Shown piece after piece: positions 61,883 through 64,000 of a stretch of 64,000 nt of DNA. The notes beneath the pieces are model-generated. The model made no database searches, was not told the DNA's origin, and worked only from the letters and a program-made list of their open reading frames with translations. Source of the stretch: Pyxidicoccus caerfyrddinensis (GTDB lineage Bacteria > Myxococcota > Myxococcia > Myxococcales > Myxococcaceae); assembly GCF_010894405.1 (NCBI RefSeq), contig NZ_JAAIYA010000008.1, forward strand, positions 62,001 to 126,000. Direction: 5' to 3'. Each line of letters begins with the position of its first letter. Positions within the stretch are counted from its first letter, which is position 1. The position numbers were made by a program, and so were the translations under genes.

Positions 61883-63487
61883 ATGCCGAAGTCGAAGCAA
61901 CTCTCGTCCCGCCTCCGTCCCGCCCGCCAGGTCTGGCCGGCGCTCGCCGCCCTCGCCCTGACCGCGCTCGCACCGGCGGCCCATGCCGATTCGGCGATCT
62001 ACGGCGGCGGCCCGTTCTATTCCGGCGGCACCGCGGTGATGGATGACCTGCGCAGCTCGGGCTTCACCACCATCATCCTGTGGAGCTTCCACATCGAGGA
62101 CAACGGTGACCTGGTCTACAACGACATCCCGGTAGTCAAGAACGGGGCCTACATGGGCGACCCGGCCTGGCCGACGCGGCTGGCCACGCTCAAGACCGCG
62201 CCGACGTCGGTCAATCGCATCGAAGTGTCAATCGGCGCCTGGAGCGTCCCCGACTTCGAGCGCATGGCCAGGCTGGTCAACGGCACCGCCACCGGCTGCG
62301 GCAGCACCCTCGTCTGCGGCACCGGCAGCAACAGCATCCTGTACCGCAACTTCCAGGCGCTGAAGACCGCCACCGGCGCCAACGCGGTCAACTTCGACGA
62401 CGAGAGCGCCTACGACCTCGCCCCGACCACCCAGTTCGGGCAGATGCTGATTGGCCAGGGCTACAAAATCACCTTCGCGCCCTACACCAATCAGAGCTTC
62501 TGGCGGAGCCTCAGGGACAGCCTCGGCAGCGCGGTCGACGGCATCTACCTCCAAGTCTACGACGGCGGCGCCGGCAACAATCCGGCGAGCTGGAACACCG
62601 CGATGGGAATGACCGTCGACCCGGGCCTGTGGTCTCGCCACGGCACCGGCTGCAGCAGCGGCGACAGTCCGGCCACGGTGCAGAGCAAGATGAGCACCTG
62701 GAAGAGCACCGCCGGTATCGGCGGCGGCTTCATGTGGCTGTACGACGACATCCAGAAGTGCGTGGCGCAGGGCACGACCGCGCAGTACGCGGCGGCCATC
62801 AACACCGCGGTCAGCGGCAACACCCCGCCGGTGGCCAACTTCGGCGTCACCGTGAGCGGACTGGTCGCGACCTTCAGCGACTCCTCCAGCGACAGCGACG
62901 GCAGCATCACCTCGCGCAGCTGGACTTTCGGCGACGGCAGCAGCTCGACGGCGACCAACCCCAGCCATGTCTACGCCAGCGCCGGCAACTACAACGTCAG
63001 CCTGACGGTGACCGACAACGGCGGCGCCAGCCACACCAAGACCCAGACAGTCTCGGTCGGCGCCGGCAACGTCAACCTGGCGCTCAACAAACCGGCGACC
63101 GGCTCCAGCGCCTGCAACAGCAGCGAGACGCCGGCCAAGGCGGTCAACGGCAGCGTCTCCGGCGGCAACACCGACAAGTTCTGCTCGTTGACCACCGCGT
63201 CCTGGCTGCAGGTCGATCTCGGCTCGGCGCAGACGGTCAGCAGCTTCGTGGTCAAGCATGCCGGCGCGGGCGGTGAATCGAGCACCTGGAACACCCGGGC
63301 CTTCACCATCCAGACCTCCAGCAACGGCTCCAGCTGGAGCACCCCGGTGACGGTGACCAACAACACCGCCAGCACCTCGACCCACTCCATCAGCGCCACG
63401 TCGGCGCGCTACATCAAGCTCAACGTGACCACCCCGACCCAGAACGGCGACCCGGCGACGCGCATCTACGAATTCGAGGTGCGCTGA
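61883..63487 (+). CDS. Secreted glycosidase-like protein with PKD and F5/8-type C domains
   Basis: 534 residues from the ATG at 61883 with GAGGAG upstream. Signal peptide ends AAHADS. Residues about 35-315 look like a TIM-barrel hydrolase (FYSGGTAVMDDLRSSGFTT, VEVSIGAW-like strand RIEVSIGAWSVPDF, GANAVNFDDESAYDL, DGIYLQVYDGGAG), in the style of GH18 or related chitinase/endoglycosidase proteins, though a canonical DxxDxDxE is not exact. A PKD domain follows (FSDSSSDSDGSITSRSWTFG), then a discoidin/F5-8 C carbohydrate-binding domain (NLALNKPATGSSACNSSETP) to the end. Amino-acid usage is unlike neighbours (Asn, Ser and Thr rich). Transfer from another soil bacterium is possible. Confidence 0.8.
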   Translation: MPKSKQLSSRLRPARQVWPALAALALTALAPAAHADSAIYGGGPFYSGGTAVMDDLRSSGFTTIILWSFHIEDNGDLVYNDIPVVKNGAYMGDPAWPTRLATLKTAPTSVNRIEVSIGAWSVPDFERMARLVNGTATGCGSTLVCGTGSNSILYRNFQALKTATGANAVNFDDESAYDLAPTTQFGQMLIGQGYKITFAPYTNQSFWRSLRDSLGSAVDGIYLQVYDGGAGNNPASWNTAMGMTVDPGLWSRHGTGCSSGDSPATVQSKMSTWKSTAGIGGGFMWLYDDIQKCVAQGTTAQYAAAINTAVSGNTPPVANFGVTVSGLVATFSDSSSDSDGSITSRSWTFGDGSSSTATNPSHVYASAGNYNVSLTVTDNGGASHTKTQTVSVGAGNVNLALNKPATGSSACNSSETPAKAVNGSVSGGNTDKFCSLTTASWLQVDLGSAQTVSSFVVKHAGAGGESSTWNTRAFTIQTSSNGSSWSTPVTVTNNTASTSTHSISATSARYIKLNVTTPTQNGDPATRIYEFEVR

Positions 63488-63501
63488 CCCCTCCCCTGCC
63501 G

Positions 63502-63532
63502 CTCCGACAGGTCTGTTGGTGACCTGTCGGAG
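63502..63532. terminator. 12-bp hairpin between convergent genes
   Basis: CTCCGACAGGTC pairs perfectly with GACCTGTCGGAG across TGTTGGT, and outer CCTGCC/GGCAGG extend the stem past one bulge. No T-run. It separates the glycosidase-like gene from the truncated hydrolase gene. Confidence 0.65.
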
Positions 63533-63544
63533 GGCAGGAGCGCG

Positions 63545-64000
63545 TTACTCCGCCCTGCCCTTCACGTCCTGCCAACGCTGGCCCGAGCTGTAGTTGGCCG
63601 GGATCCACCGGTAGTTCCGCCCCTCCGTGCCAAGCCGGCCCAGTCCGGGAAAGGGCATGTGCGCGAGGCCAATCAGGTCGCCCCGCCCCGCTGCCTCCGC
63701 GAACACCCGGGCGCGCTGGGCCGCCGCCGCACGGGCATCGACGTCGTAGGCGACCGTCACCGAGGGCTCGCGCAGCTGCACCGAGCCGAAGTGCATGAGG
63801 TCGCCCCACAAGATGAGCCGCTGCCCCCGGCTCTCGACGACGTAGGCGCTGTGCCCCGGCGTATGCCCCGGAGTCGCCACGGCCCGGATGCCCTGGACGA
63901 TGGCGTCCCCGCTTCCGAACGTCTTCAGCTTCCCCGCACCCTGGTACGGCTCCACCATGGCCCGCGCCTCCTCGAAGTACTTCGGGTCCACCGGTCCCTT
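63545..64000 (-). CDS. Metallo-beta-lactamase-fold hydrolase (3' part)
   Basis: The gene enters from the right edge, so only its last 151 residues are visible. They include VATPGHTPGHSAYVVESRG with the second metal-binding His, LILWGDLMHFGSVQL with the bridging Asp, and a late LIGLAHMPFPGLGRLG with the last ligand His. The upstream HxHxDH motif is beyond the window. These enzymes hydrolyse thioesters, lactones or similar bonds with two zinc ions. Substrate unknown. Confidence 0.85.
   Translation of the reverse strand, partial: KGPVDPKYFEEARAMVEPYQGAGKLKTFGSGDAIVQGIRAVATPGHTPGHSAYVVESRGQRLILWGDLMHFGSVQLREPSVTVAYDVDARAAAAQRARVFAEAAGRGDLIGLAHMPFPGLGRLGTEGRNYRWIPANYSSGQRWQDVKGRAE

Overview
The window is high-GC DNA from a delta-proteobacterium of the myxobacterial type. 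The best single clue is the very large secreted M36 protease at 33987-41804, which ends in a MYXO-CTERM-like tail (GCSS, hydrophobic stretch, RRRR). Many lipoproteins, secreted metallopeptidases and paired one-gene regulators fit this. The leftmost ~1.5 kb looks lower in GC and holds decayed gene pieces beside a sequence resembling the 3' end of tmRNA (ssrA) with its own terminator. That is the pattern of an old integration junction, so the left edge may be a genomic island and the rest host chromosome.

Left to right. 1-1.3 kb: two secreted proteins (one with a possible Cys/His/Asp triad) and gene remnants. 1.86-5.3 kb: a NERD nuclease/UvrD-like helicase, then a KptA RNA 2'-phosphotransferase divergent from a LysR regulator. 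5.3-6.7 kb: a membrane protein and an orphan protein with Thr-Gly repeats. 6.8-13.4 kb: a four-gene export operon (outer-membrane factor, HlyD adaptor, RbbA-type double ABC ATPase/permease, YhhJ-type permease). 13.7-26.1 kb: phosphate and sugar metabolism, with PPK2 polyphosphate kinase, a two-domain HAD protein, class I aldolase, phosphoketolase, acetate kinase, a GH15 enzyme and a ROK-like kinase. Aldolase, phosphoketolase and acetate kinase run in one direction and could form a sugar-phosphate to acetate plus ATP route.

26.3-33.6 kb: an unusual protein of seven ~58-residue repeats built from 8-residue units, a DUF4136 lipoprotein, an outer-membrane beta-barrel, a VOC lipoprotein, a tiny lipoprotein, an aldehyde dehydrogenase and an esterase. 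34-41.8 kb: the giant protease with about 15 tandem Ig/PKD-like domains whose gene carries an exact 555-bp periodicity. 42-50 kb: a lytic transglycosylase, an orphan lipoprotein, a heme-oxygenase-like diiron protein, DUF3892, a LuxR regulator divergent from an imine-reductase-like dehydrogenase, and a family 4 glycosyltransferase.

50-64 kb: a DUF1801/AHSA1 fusion, a GST, a DUF1993 protein, a PD-(D/E)XK nuclease-like domain fused to a bactofilin-like beta-solenoid, a sirtuin, a metzincin lipoprotein, a LysR/pirin pair, an MFS transporter, an HExxH lipid-free secreted peptidase, a glycosidase-like protein with PKD and F5/8C domains, and a truncated metallo-beta-lactamase-fold hydrolase. No CRISPR array, intact tRNA, rRNA or insertion sequence was seen. 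The most promising leads for something undescribed are the 8-residue-repeat protein (26313-27572), the nuclease-beta-solenoid fusion (52894-54480), the pseudoenzyme HAD domain (14493-16031) and the ssrA-relic junction next to the NERD helicase. All family names come from reading motifs by eye; no database search was run.
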